Assembly: GCF_902726655.1 (NCBI RefSeq)
Contig: NZ_CACVAN010000001.1
Coordinates: 434,001 to 498,000, forward strand
Origin: Virgibacillus ihumii
Lineage (GTDB): Bacteria; Bacillota; Bacilli; Bacillales; Amphibacillaceae
DNA: 64,000 nucleotides
Reading direction: 5' to 3'
The notes beneath the pieces are model-generated. The model did not search any database. It was not told where the DNA came from and worked only from the letters and a program-made list of their open reading frames with translations. Positions 56,494 to 64,000 of the stretch are shown piece by piece. Positions within the stretch are counted from its first letter, which is position 1. Every line of letters begins with the position of its first letter. The translations under genes and the position numbers were made by a program.

Positions 56494-57860
56494 TGCTGTT
56501 TACTACGGAATGGCTGTCGACTATTTTTACCGATTATGTAGGAGCGGCCAAGGAATCATTGCCAATTGGTGAAGTGGTAACGGACAGCCGAAAAGAAACA
56601 AATAAAGCATTATTTATTCCAATTTCCGGTGAAAAGTTTGATGGCCATGATTTTTTAAAGCAGGCATTTAATAATGGGGCCATAGCTGCTTTGTGGGAAA
56701 AGGGAAGGGATTTGCCTGGTTTCCTGCCAACCGACTTCCCTGTTTATTTTGTTGATGATACATTGTATGCACTGCAAAGGCTTGCTTCCGCATATCGTGA
56801 TCTGGTAAACCCGGTTGTGATTGGAATTACCGGATCCAATGGCAAAACAACCACAAAGGATTTGATGACGGCTATTTTGAAGACATCTTTCCGCACGCAC
56901 GGTACCAAAGGAAATCTTAATAATCATATCGGACTTCCATTAACGATATTATCCATGCCGGCTGATGCTGAAGTGCTTGTCACTGAAATGGGGATGAACC
57001 ACTCCGGTGAAATTGAAGTGTTATCGAATATAGCCAGGCCGGACTATGGGATTATTACCAATATCGGTGAATCACATATTGAATATTTGGGTACCAGGGA
57101 AGGTATCGCTTCAGCAAAGCTTGAAATCGTAGAAGGAATGAACCAAAATGGTTGTCTTGCTTTGGATGGTGATGAGCCGCTGTTAGCTCATATGCACGAT
57201 CAAAGCAATGTTATAACATGCGGTTTTGATGCTCACAATGATATCATGATAGATAATGTTACGCTCGGTCAGAACCGGACACAATTTAAACTTTCTAATG
57301 GTGAGCAATACACGATACCTCTGATGGGGAGACATCATGCTCTTAATGCGGCATTGGCTATCACGGTTGCGAAACAATTAGGGGTTGCTGCAGATACATT
57401 GAATGAAACATTAGCCAATCTGGAGCACACGTCGATGCGATTTGAATTGCTGAAAGGTAAACATGAGGTATCGATTATTAATGATGCGTATAATGCATCA
57501 CCAACTTCGATGAAGGCGGCAATAGACGTTGTAAAACAAATGGAAGGGTTTCGACGAAGGGTGCTGGTTCTCGGGGATATTCTGGAACTGGGGGACCAAT
57601 CCGAATCTTTCCATCGATCTCTAACGGATTCGATTGTACCGCCTATTACTGCTGTGTTTACGTTGGGTGAGCATGCCAAGGTTATTTCAGAAGCGGCTAA
57701 AGATAAAAATCCGAACATAACATCCATGCATTTTACTTCAAAGGAGTCGCTGCTGAAAGCGTTAGGGGAATATTTGTCTGAAGACACACTGATCTTGTTT
57801 AAGGCTTCACGCATGATGCAATTTGAATGGTTTGTTGAAAAAATTAGCAATGAGGCATAA
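56493..57860 (+). CDS. murF: UDP-MurNAc-tripeptide:D-Ala-D-Ala ligase
   Basis: 455 residues. ATP-binding [12 protein letters not shown] (111-122). Adds D-Ala-D-Ala to the UDP-MurNAc-tripeptide. Start at ATG 56493 (AAAGGGG upstream), sharing one base with the murE stop. In B. subtilis murF lies elsewhere next to ddl; here it is in the cluster between murE and mraY, the arrangement common in most other bacteria. Confidence 0.95.
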   Translation: MLFTTEWLSTIFTDYVGAAKESLPIGEVVTDSRKETNKALFIPISGEKFDGHDFLKQAFNNGAIAALWEKGRDLPGFLPTDFPVYFVDDTLYALQRLASAYRDLVNPVVIGITGSNGKTTTKDLMTAILKTSFRTHGTKGNLNNHIGLPLTILSMPADAEVLVTEMGMNHSGEIEVLSNIARPDYGIITNIGESHIEYLGTREGIASAKLEIVEGMNQNGCLALDGDEPLLAHMHDQSNVITCGFDAHNDIMIDNVTLGQNRTQFKLSNGEQYTIPLMGRHHALNAALAITVAKQLGVAADTLNETLANLEHTSMRFELLKGKHEVSIINDAYNASPTSMKAAIDVVKQMEGFRRRVLVLGDILELGDQSESFHRSLTDSIVPPITAVFTLGEHAKVISEAAKDKNPNITSMHFTSKESLLKALGEYLSEDTLILFKASRMMQFEWFVEKISNEA

Positions 57861-57897
57861 AAATGTATGGACGGTCGCTGCTTGAGGAGGAGAAACA

Positions 57898-58884
57898 ATG
57901 AACATATATGTACTACTGATGACAATCGCAATAGCATTTTTGATTACCGTCCTTTTATCACCGATTTTCATTCCATTTCTGCGTCGTCTGAAGTTTGGAC
58001 AGAGTATCAGGGAAGAAGGACCACAGTCACATCTAAAAAAAACCGGAACACCGACAATGGGTGGAACGATGATTGTAATCAGTGTAATAATGACGGCATT
58101 GATTATGGTCAGCAAATTCAGCAGCAGTTCCATCAGCTATGAGTTATGGCTGCTCATTTTTGTTCTTGTCGGATACGGATTGCTTGGTTTTCTTGATGAT
58201 TTCATAAAGATAGCCATGAAACGGAATCTTGGTCTGACCTCACGCCAAAAAATGATCGGGCAGGTTATTATTGCACTGGTGTTTTATCTTATTTTACGAT
58301 ATAACGACTTTGCAACATATGTTCAGATCCCCGGGACATCTGTTCAATTGGAGCTCGGCTGGGGATATGCTCTGTTGATTATGTTCATGCTGGTCGGTGC
58401 ATCCAATGCAGTTAACCTGACCGACGGACTTGACGGACTGCTTGCCGGAACAGCCGCAATTGCTTTTGGAGCATTTGCAATATTGGCCTGGTATGGGACT
58501 CCTCAGGCTGAGATTACGATATTTGCGCTGGCTGTTGTCGGTTCCTTGCTTGGGTTTCTGGTTTTTAACGCGCATCCTGCCAAAGTATTTATGGGGGATA
58601 CCGGTTCATTGGCACTTGGAGGATCAATCGCAGCAATTGCCATATTAACAAAACTGGAAATTATTTTAATCATAATCGGTGGTGTTTTTGTTATAGAAAC
58701 ACTGTCCGTCATCATTCAGGTAACCTCGTTTAAATTAACGGGCAAACGGGTATTTAAGATGAGCCCGCTCCACCACCATTATGAACTGATGGGATGGTCC
58801 GAATGGCGGGTAGTTACAACCTTTTGGCTGGTAGGATTACTCTTTGCAGCCTTAGGGGTTTATATTGAGGTGTGGATAACGTGA
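57898..58884 (+). CDS. mraY: Phospho-MurNAc-pentapeptide-transferase
   Basis: 328 residues, ten membrane helices. Makes lipid I. Seen: [25 protein letters not shown] (catalytic Asp pair), [16 protein letters not shown], and a His-rich loop [23 protein letters not shown] precedes the ATG. Overlaps the murD start (GTGA). Confidence 0.97.
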   Translation: MNIYVLLMTIAIAFLITVLLSPIFIPFLRRLKFGQSIREEGPQSHLKKTGTPTMGGTMIVISVIMTALIMVSKFSSSSISYELWLLIFVLVGYGLLGFLDDFIKIAMKRNLGLTSRQKMIGQVIIALVFYLILRYNDFATYVQIPGTSVQLELGWGYALLIMFMLVGASNAVNLTDGLDGLLAGTAAIAFGAFAILAWYGTPQAEITIFALAVVGSLLGFLVFNAHPAKVFMGDTGSLALGGSIAAIAILTKLEIILIIIGGVFVIETLSVIIQVTSFKLTGKRVFKMSPLHHHYELMGWSEWRVVTTFWLVGLLFAALGVYIEVWIT

Positions 58885-60230
58885 AGAAATTAAGGAACTT
58901 CCCGTACTCCCATGCACTTGTGTTAGGCCTGGCAAAAAGTGGTACAGCAGCTGCCAGACTGTTATTGCAAAATGGAGTAAATGTTAGGGTAAATGACAAA
59001 CAAGCGAATAAACAGGCTGAAGCTGTAAGTAATTTGCAAACGATGGGGGCGGAAGTAATCACCGGTTCCCATCCCCTTTCTGTTTTGGATGGAATTGATC
59101 TTATTGTAAAAAATCCGGGAATTCCTTATGATAATCCCTTGCTTGTCGAGGCGGAGAAGAGGAATCTTCCGGTTATTACGGAAATTGAGCTTGCCGGTCG
59201 AATGGTTGAGAGCTCAATTATCGGAATCACTGGGTCCAACGGGAAGACGACAACAACGACGTTGATTACCGAAATGCTGCGGAAAAGCAGTCAGCCAGTT
59301 CAGGTTGCCGGAAATATTGGATTTGTTGCATCTGAAGTTGCCCAGACACTTAAAGATGAAGAGAAAATGGTACTTGAGCTATCATCGTTTCAATTAATGG
59401 GCGTTCAATCCTTCAAACCGAAAATTGCCGTTCTACTAAATATTTTCAAGGCTCATTTGGATTACCATAAAACGTTTGAAAACTATAGAAATGCCAAATG
59501 TAATATTTTTGCCAACCAGAATGCGGATGATTTTTTGGTTTATAATGCAGATGATCCAGTTGTAAGGGAAGCAGTGCTGGAGGCAACTTCCCAAAAAATT
59601 CCGTTCTCGCTGCAGAGCCGGCTTGATGATGGCGCCTGGGTGGATGACACCGGCATTTACTTTAAATCCGAAATCATAATGAATCGTGATGAAATCGCGC
59701 TTGTCGGGGATCATAACCTGGAAAATATTCTTGCAGCTATTTGTGCTGCAAAGTTAAATGGCGCCAGCAATATTGGCATCCGGCAGGTGTTAAGAACTTT
59801 CACCGGTGTTAAACACCGTACACAATTTGTTGATAAGGTTGAAGGCCGTTCATTTTACAATGACTCAAAAGCGACCAATATTCTGGCGACGCAAAAGGCA
59901 CTGGCTTCATTCAGACAACCAGTTATTTTACTTGCAGGCGGACTCGACCGGGGAAATGAATTTGATGAACTTCTTCCCTATCTAAGTTATGTAAAAGGAA
60001 TGGTCCTGTTTGGAGAGACAGCCGGAAAACTGGAGAAGCTTGCTGAACAGGCCGAAATATCTTTTGTTAAACAGGCAGAAACGATGCTTGAGGCAGTTAC
60101 ATTCGCTTACGACCGGTCCGCAGATGGAGACGTCGTGCTGCTTTCACCCGCCTGTGCTAGCTGGGATCAGTATCGAACGTTTGAAGAAAGAGGAGACATG
60201 TTTATACAAGCCGTGCATACATTAAAGTAG
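58881..60230 (+). CDS. murD: UDP-MurNAc-L-Ala:D-Glu ligase
   Basis: 449 residues. GTG start at 58881 overlaps the mraY stop, with GAGGTG eight bases upstream. ATP-binding [12 protein letters not shown] (115 onward; Lys122), and [17 protein letters not shown] near the C-terminus is the MurD signature. A sigma-E-like promoter for spoVE lies within its last codons. Confidence 0.96.
   Translation: MKKLRNFPYSHALVLGLAKSGTAAARLLLQNGVNVRVNDKQANKQAEAVSNLQTMGAEVITGSHPLSVLDGIDLIVKNPGIPYDNPLLVEAEKRNLPVITEIELAGRMVESSIIGITGSNGKTTTTTLITEMLRKSSQPVQVAGNIGFVASEVAQTLKDEEKMVLELSSFQLMGVQSFKPKIAVLLNIFKAHLDYHKTFENYRNAKCNIFANQNADDFLVYNADDPVVREAVLEATSQKIPFSLQSRLDDGAWVDDTGIYFKSEIIMNRDEIALVGDHNLENILAAICAAKLNGASNIGIRQVLRTFTGVKHRTQFVDKVEGRSFYNDSKATNILATQKALASFRQPVILLAGGLDRGNEFDELLPYLSYVKGMVLFGETAGKLEKLAEQAEISFVKQAETMLEAVTFAYDRSADGDVVLLSPACASWDQYRTFEERGDMFIQAVHTLK
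60198..60223 (+). promoter_or_regulatory. Candidate sigma-E promoter for spoVE
   Basis: ATGTT (60198-60202), 13-bp spacer, CATACATT (60216-60223). The -10 matches the sigma-E consensus CATACANT completely; the -35 is close to ATATT. It lies inside the end of murD, as the B. subtilis spoVE promoters do. Confidence 0.6.
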
Positions 60231-60261
60231 GGGCTTGTTTAAACAAATAATATTAAAATAT

Positions 60262-60306
60262 AAAACGCCCCTGTTCCATGAAACCGGAAAAATGGGGTGT
60301 TTTTTT
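60262..60306 (+). terminator. Terminator/attenuator overlapping the spoVE start
   Basis: AAAACGCCCC (60262-60271) pairs with GGGGTGTTTT (60294-60303), with an inner TTCC/GGAA; seven T follow. The 3' arm is also the spoVE Shine-Dalgarno (GGGGTG), and the TTG start is in the T-tract. Confidence 0.75.
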
Positions 60307-61417
60307 GATAAAAAAATTATTTACATTCGATCGTAAACCTGATTTCGCTTTGATGGCTATTATTATTGCTTTACTCACCATTGGCAGTGTCATGATTTAC
60401 AGCGCATCCTACATTCAGGCTGAATATAATTTTGGAGATTCATTATTTTACCTGAAACGGCAATTATTATTTAGTGTTGTCGGCATTTTTGCCATGTTTT
60501 TTATTATGTCCATTCCGTATGGAACATGGAAAAAATACAGTAAAGTCTTATTGCTGATTTGTTTTGTACTTCTTCTCGCTGTATTGATTCCGGGGATTGG
60601 AATGGAGCGAAATGGAGCACAAAGCTGGATTGGAGTAGGGGCGTTCAGTATTCAGCCATCTGAATTTACGAAACTTGGGTTGATTATCTATTTATCTGTA
60701 TTTTTATCGGTAAATCAAAAATATATTACATCATTTAAGCAGGGGTTTTTCCCGTCGATAATTTTGGTCTTTGCAGCATTCGGTTTGATTATGCTGCAAC
60801 CTGATTTAGGAACAGGGGTTGTACTGATTTTAACATGTATGATGATGATTTATATTGCCGGTGCCAGATTATCCCATTTCATTGGCATGGCTTCGATTGG
60901 TATAGCCGGATTTCTTTATCTTATTCTATCAGCACCTTACCGGATCAGCAGAATAACCGCCTTTTTGAATCCATGGCAGGATCCGCTCGGGGATGGCTTT
61001 CAAATCATCCAATCTCTTTATGCGCTTGGTCCCGGCGGATTGATGGGTGTCGGTCTTTTCAACAGTCTGCAAAAATATTTTTACCTGCCTGAGCCGCAGA
61101 CAGATTTTATCTTTGCGATACTCGGGGAGGAGCTGGGCTTTATTGGCGGAACAGCTTTGATCGGATTGTTCGGCTTATTGTTTTGGCGTGGTGTTCGAAT
61201 TGGAATCGAGGCGCCGGACGCATTCGGCAGGTTTTTGGCAATTGGCATTGTTTCCATGATTACGATTCAGGTTATGATTAATATTAGTGTTGTTATCGGG
61301 TTGATTCCTGTCACCGGAATTACCTTGCCATTTCTCAGTTACGGGGGATCATCGTTGACTCTGACGATGTGTTCAGTTGGTATATTACTGAATATCAGCA
61401 AATATTCGAGAATTTAG
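60305..61417 (+). CDS. spoVE: Sporulation SEDS protein SpoVE
   Basis: 370 residues, ten membrane segments, SEDS family. Spore-cortex glycosyltransferase partner of SpoVD. Starts at a TTG (MIKKLFTFDRKPDFAL); an in-frame ATG at 60278 has no ribosome site and lies inside the hairpin. Motifs MIYSAS, FSIQPSEFTKLGLI, LMLQPDLGTG, and LPFLSYGGSS. Assigned SpoVE, not FtsW, by place after murD and a second SEDS gene next to pycA. murG and murB, which normally follow, are absent. Confidence 0.9.
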   Translation: MIKKLFTFDRKPDFALMAIIIALLTIGSVMIYSASYIQAEYNFGDSLFYLKRQLLFSVVGIFAMFFIMSIPYGTWKKYSKVLLLICFVLLLAVLIPGIGMERNGAQSWIGVGAFSIQPSEFTKLGLIIYLSVFLSVNQKYITSFKQGFFPSIILVFAAFGLIMLQPDLGTGVVLILTCMMMIYIAGARLSHFIGMASIGIAGFLYLILSAPYRISRITAFLNPWQDPLGDGFQIIQSLYALGPGGLMGVGLFNSLQKYFYLPEPQTDFIFAILGEELGFIGGTALIGLFGLLFWRGVRIGIEAPDAFGRFLAIGIVSMITIQVMINISVVIGLIPVTGITLPFLSYGGSSLTLTMCSVGILLNISKYSRI

Positions 61418-61568
61418 CTGGAGTGTCTTCCAAATTTGGTTAAAATATACTGGTAAACTGGGTAAAGTTTACTACATATAATAGTAGATTATATGATATA
61501 ATTCATGTAATAATAGAGAAGTGGCATTCTATGTGTCACTTTAATTTTTTGATAAAGGAAGACATGGG

Positions 61569-62369
61569 ATGGCAAAGAAAAAAGTAGTTTCGATTGAAGA
61601 CCGTATCCCCAGGTTGAAGCAGGAACGGAAGAAGAAAGCAAACCGCCGTCTGATTTTTTACCTTTCCGTATTTTTCGTCCTCATCTCCATTATCGTATAT
61701 CTTCAGTCGCCGCTAAGCCATGTGAATACAATTGAGGTTAAAGGTAACAGCTATACCGAGGATGAACAAATAAAACAGCAAAGCGGTATTTCTGAAAACA
61801 CGAATATATGGATGATCAATGAACAAGATGTGGTGGAAGCAATAAGCAGCAATTCGATTATACAATCGGTCGATGTCAACAGGAATTTACCCTGGACAAT
61901 TGAAATTGAGGTAACTGAATTTCGTTATGTTGGTTACATAAAAAAAGACGGGAACTTTTTTCCGGTTCTGGGAAATGGCAGTGTTTTAACCGAATTAAAG
62001 CAACAAACAACAGGTGGCGACGCACCGATCATGATTAATTTTTCAAATGAGAAATATGTGGAGAAAATGGCTGGTCAATTAAAAAAACTGCCTGAAAGTA
62101 TTCTGAAACTGATTTCCGAAATTCATTGGAAGCCAACTGATGATAATAAGAATAAAATTCTACTGTATATGAATGACGGATACTTAGTTGATGGCACAAT
62201 GCGGGAATTTGCCAAAAAAATGAAAGCATATCCATCAATCGTTTCCCAGATTAAGCCTGGTACGAAGGGAATCGTTCATATCGGTGTTGGAGCTTATTTT
62301 GAAAAGTTCAATCAAGCGGCAGGAAATACCGATAAGAAGAAAAATAACGGGAACGGTTCAAGTGAGTAA
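61569..62369 (+). CDS. divIB: Cell division protein DivIB (FtsQ)
   Basis: 266 residues: basic cytoplasmic N-terminus, single membrane helix (28-46), POTRA domain (VNTIEVKGNSYTEDEQIKQQ) and beta domain, with an Asn/Lys/Gly-rich disordered tail. Forms a subcomplex with FtsL and DivIC. AAAGGAAG precedes the ATG. Confidence 0.94.
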   Translation: MAKKKVVSIEDRIPRLKQERKKKANRRLIFYLSVFFVLISIIVYLQSPLSHVNTIEVKGNSYTEDEQIKQQSGISENTNIWMINEQDVVEAISSNSIIQSVDVNRNLPWTIEIEVTEFRYVGYIKKDGNFFPVLGNGSVLTELKQQTTGGDAPIMINFSNEKYVEKMAGQLKKLPESILKLISEIHWKPTDDNKNKILLYMNDGYLVDGTMREFAKKMKAYPSIVSQIKPGTKGIVHIGVGAYFEKFNQAAGNTDKKKNNGNGSSE

Positions 62370-62551
62370 CAACCGAGTGAAATAATCAGCCAAAAAAATT
62401 ACGATTTCCTATACATCACGAAAGTCATATATGCTTCTATTTCAACGAAATATATAGTACGAGATTTTCACTATCTTAAATACACAGTGATGTTTACAGG
62501 AAATCTTTTGCGGGTAATTTTTTAAATTGGGTTATTAAATCATAAATTATG

Positions 62552-62580
62552 GAAGGATTTTTGTGATTTTTGAAGAATTA
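62552..62580 (+). promoter_or_regulatory. Sigma-H promoter of ftsA
   Basis: GAAGGATTT (62552-62560), 11-bp spacer, GAAGAATTA (62572-62580). Both halves match the sigma-H consensus RNAGGAWWW / RNNGAATWW fully, as in the sporulation promoter P2 of B. subtilis ftsAZ. The rest of the 347-bp divIB-ftsA gap probably holds vegetative promoters, but none is clear. Confidence 0.75.
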
Positions 62581-62716
62581 CTCTATATAAGTTCCATTTT
62601 CACGTATATTCCTTTAAAATAGTGGATTATAGAATAGAAATGATGAAGAATAGAATAAGAGAATACATCTGGTAATAGAAATGCTGGATGCTTCTGAAAC
62701 TGGAGGTGCCTTTTCT

Positions 62717-63997
62717 TTGAACAACAGTGAAGTACTAGTGAGTCTTGACGTAGGTACATCAAAAATTAAAGTAATAATTGGAGAAGTATTGGAAGACTCC
62801 CTGAATATTATTGGAGTGGGAACCGCGAAATCGAACGGCATGAAAAAAGGTGCGGTTGTAGATATTGATCAGACAGTTAATTCGATCAGGAATGCTGTTG
62901 AACAGGCAGAGCGAATGGTAGGCATGCAGATTGACAGTGTAGTAGTCGGAATAAATGGTAATCATATCCAGTTGCAGCCATGTCATGGTGTAGTTGCGGT
63001 CCAAACTGAAAATCGTGAAATAGGCGATGAGGATGTCACCAGAGTGATTGATGGTGCGCAGGTTGTTTCCATCCCGCCCGAGCGTGAAATTATTGATGTC
63101 ATTCCGAAACAATTCATCGTCGACGGGCTTGACGAAATAACAGATCCCCGTGGCATGATTGGTGTACGGCTCGAGATGGAAGGGACGATTATTACATGTT
63201 CCAAATCTGTCCTGCACAATATTCTGAAATGTGTAGAACGTGCCGGTCTGCAAATTTCTGATATTTGCCTGCAACCTTTAGCGGCTGGCAGCATTGCACT
63301 TTCAAAAGATGAGAAAAACCTGGGAGTAACCCTGATTGATATTGGCGGCGGATGCACAACAGTTTCCATTTTCGAAAATGACCATCTCGCTGCTACCAGT
63401 GTAGTACCGCTTGGCGGCGACAATATTACAAAGGATTTATCCATTGGACTTAGAACATCAACGGAAGAAGCGTCTGACATAAAACTTAATTATGGACATG
63501 CTTTCTTTGATGATGCACAGGAGGATGAAACGTTTGAGGTTTCTATCATAGGCAGCAATACGACACAAACCTATAATCAGCTGCAGATTGCTGATATGAT
63601 AGAAGCCAGGGTTGAAGAAATCTATGCTCACGCTGAGCGGGAAATTCGGCGAATGGGTTACCAGCAGCTGCCGGGAGGTTACGTTTTAACTGGCGGTGCT
63701 GCGAAAATGCCGGGCGTACTGGAGTTGGCCCAGGATTGTTTTCAATCGAATGTTCGCTTAGCCATACCTGATTACATAGGGGTAAGAGAACCACAGTTTA
63801 CAGCTGGAGTGGGAATCTTGCAATTTGCTTATCGTAATGCGAAAATACAAGGAAAAGAGTTATTCCCTTCTGTATTGGTTAATCAGCAGGAAACAAAACC
63901 GAAGCGTACCAAAAAGAATTCAAATCCCGAAGAGCCGAAAAATAAAGAGAAAAAGGAATCTGGATTAGCTAATATATTTAAGTATTTCTTTGATTAA
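62717..63997 (+). CDS. ftsA: Cell division protein FtsA
   Basis: 426 residues, complete; ends 3 bp before the window edge. Actin-like ATPase that tethers FtsZ to the membrane. Blocks: SLDVGTSKIKVIIGEV, IPKQFIVDG, LIDIGGGCTTVSIF, GLRTSTEEA and VLTGGAAKMPGV. The C-terminus SGLANIFKYFFD is the amphipathic membrane-targeting helix. TTG start at 62717 with GGAGGTG eight bases upstream; an ATG 36 bp earlier has no such site. ftsZ is expected next. Confidence 0.96.
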   Translation: MNNSEVLVSLDVGTSKIKVIIGEVLEDSLNIIGVGTAKSNGMKKGAVVDIDQTVNSIRNAVEQAERMVGMQIDSVVVGINGNHIQLQPCHGVVAVQTENREIGDEDVTRVIDGAQVVSIPPEREIIDVIPKQFIVDGLDEITDPRGMIGVRLEMEGTIITCSKSVLHNILKCVERAGLQISDICLQPLAAGSIALSKDEKNLGVTLIDIGGGCTTVSIFENDHLAATSVVPLGGDNITKDLSIGLRTSTEEASDIKLNYGHAFFDDAQEDETFEVSIIGSNTTQTYNQLQIADMIEARVEEIYAHAEREIRRMGYQQLPGGYVLTGGAAKMPGVLELAQDCFQSNVRLAIPDYIGVREPQFTAGVGILQFAYRNAKIQGKELFPSVLVNQQETKPKRTKKNSNPEEPKNKEKKESGLANIFKYFFD

Positions 63998-64000
63998 GAC

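Overview
The window is a stretch of a low-GC, endospore-forming member of the Bacillaceae. Gene order closely follows the Bacillus subtilis ykqC-ykyA-pdh-ykt-yla-cta-ylb-dcw segment. The protein sequences, a BCCT betaine transporter and abundant Bacillaceae-type dispersed repeats suggest a halotolerant Virgibacillus/Oceanobacillus/Lentibacillus-like genus (inference). Sporulation genes (spoVD, spoVE, ylaJ, ylbD, ylbJ, ylbO) and ricF confirm a spore former. Many genes start with TTG or GTG behind a strong Shine-Dalgarno; starts were refined on that basis.

Layout. 1-5.2 kb: 3' end of a pyruvate oxidase, then (minus) RNase J1 and RNA polymerase epsilon, an unrecognised 31-aa gene, peptide deformylase, and the lipoprotein gene ykyA. 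5.3-10.4 kb: pdhABCD, with a candidate CcpA site and promoter upstream. 10.6-13.3 kb: betaine transporter and polysaccharide-deacetylase lipoprotein. 13.3-15.4 kb: two copies of a ~232-bp dispersed element flank the dual-function SR1 RNA/SR1P gene (with two consensus CcpN boxes), a nitronate monooxygenase-like gene and yktA. 15.4-20.7 kb: yktB, ykzI-like, suhB and the yla genes. 20.8-25.4 kb: ftsW and pycA. 25.5-33.5 kb: the cytochrome caa3 oxidase block (ctaA divergent from ctaB, ctaCDEF, ctaG, ctaM-like). 33.7-43.1 kb: the ylb cluster with rsmD, coaD, tmcAL and rpmF. 43.3-48.5 kb: enoyl-CoA hydratase, ylbO, ylbP, panE, DUF3397 and bshC. 48.7-64 kb: division and cell-wall cluster mraZ-rsmH-ftsL-pbpB-spoVD-murE-murF-mraY-murD-spoVE-divIB-ftsA.

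How it fits together: pdhABCD supplies acetyl-CoA and pyc supplies oxaloacetate. SR1/SR1P links glycolytic/gluconeogenic state to GapA. The cta genes make heme A and the terminal oxidase that re-oxidises cytochrome c. The dcw genes build lipid II and the divisome, with sporulation paralogues (spoVD, spoVE) embedded. Candidate sigma-E and sigma-H promoters sit at spoVE and ftsA.

No rRNA, tRNA, CRISPR, prophage or complete insertion sequence was seen. The least explained structures are two intergenic arrays (929-1054 and 18775-18879). They have unrelated cores but the same exact 21-bp period and the same alternation of T-tract and A-tract units, and both lie between convergent genes.
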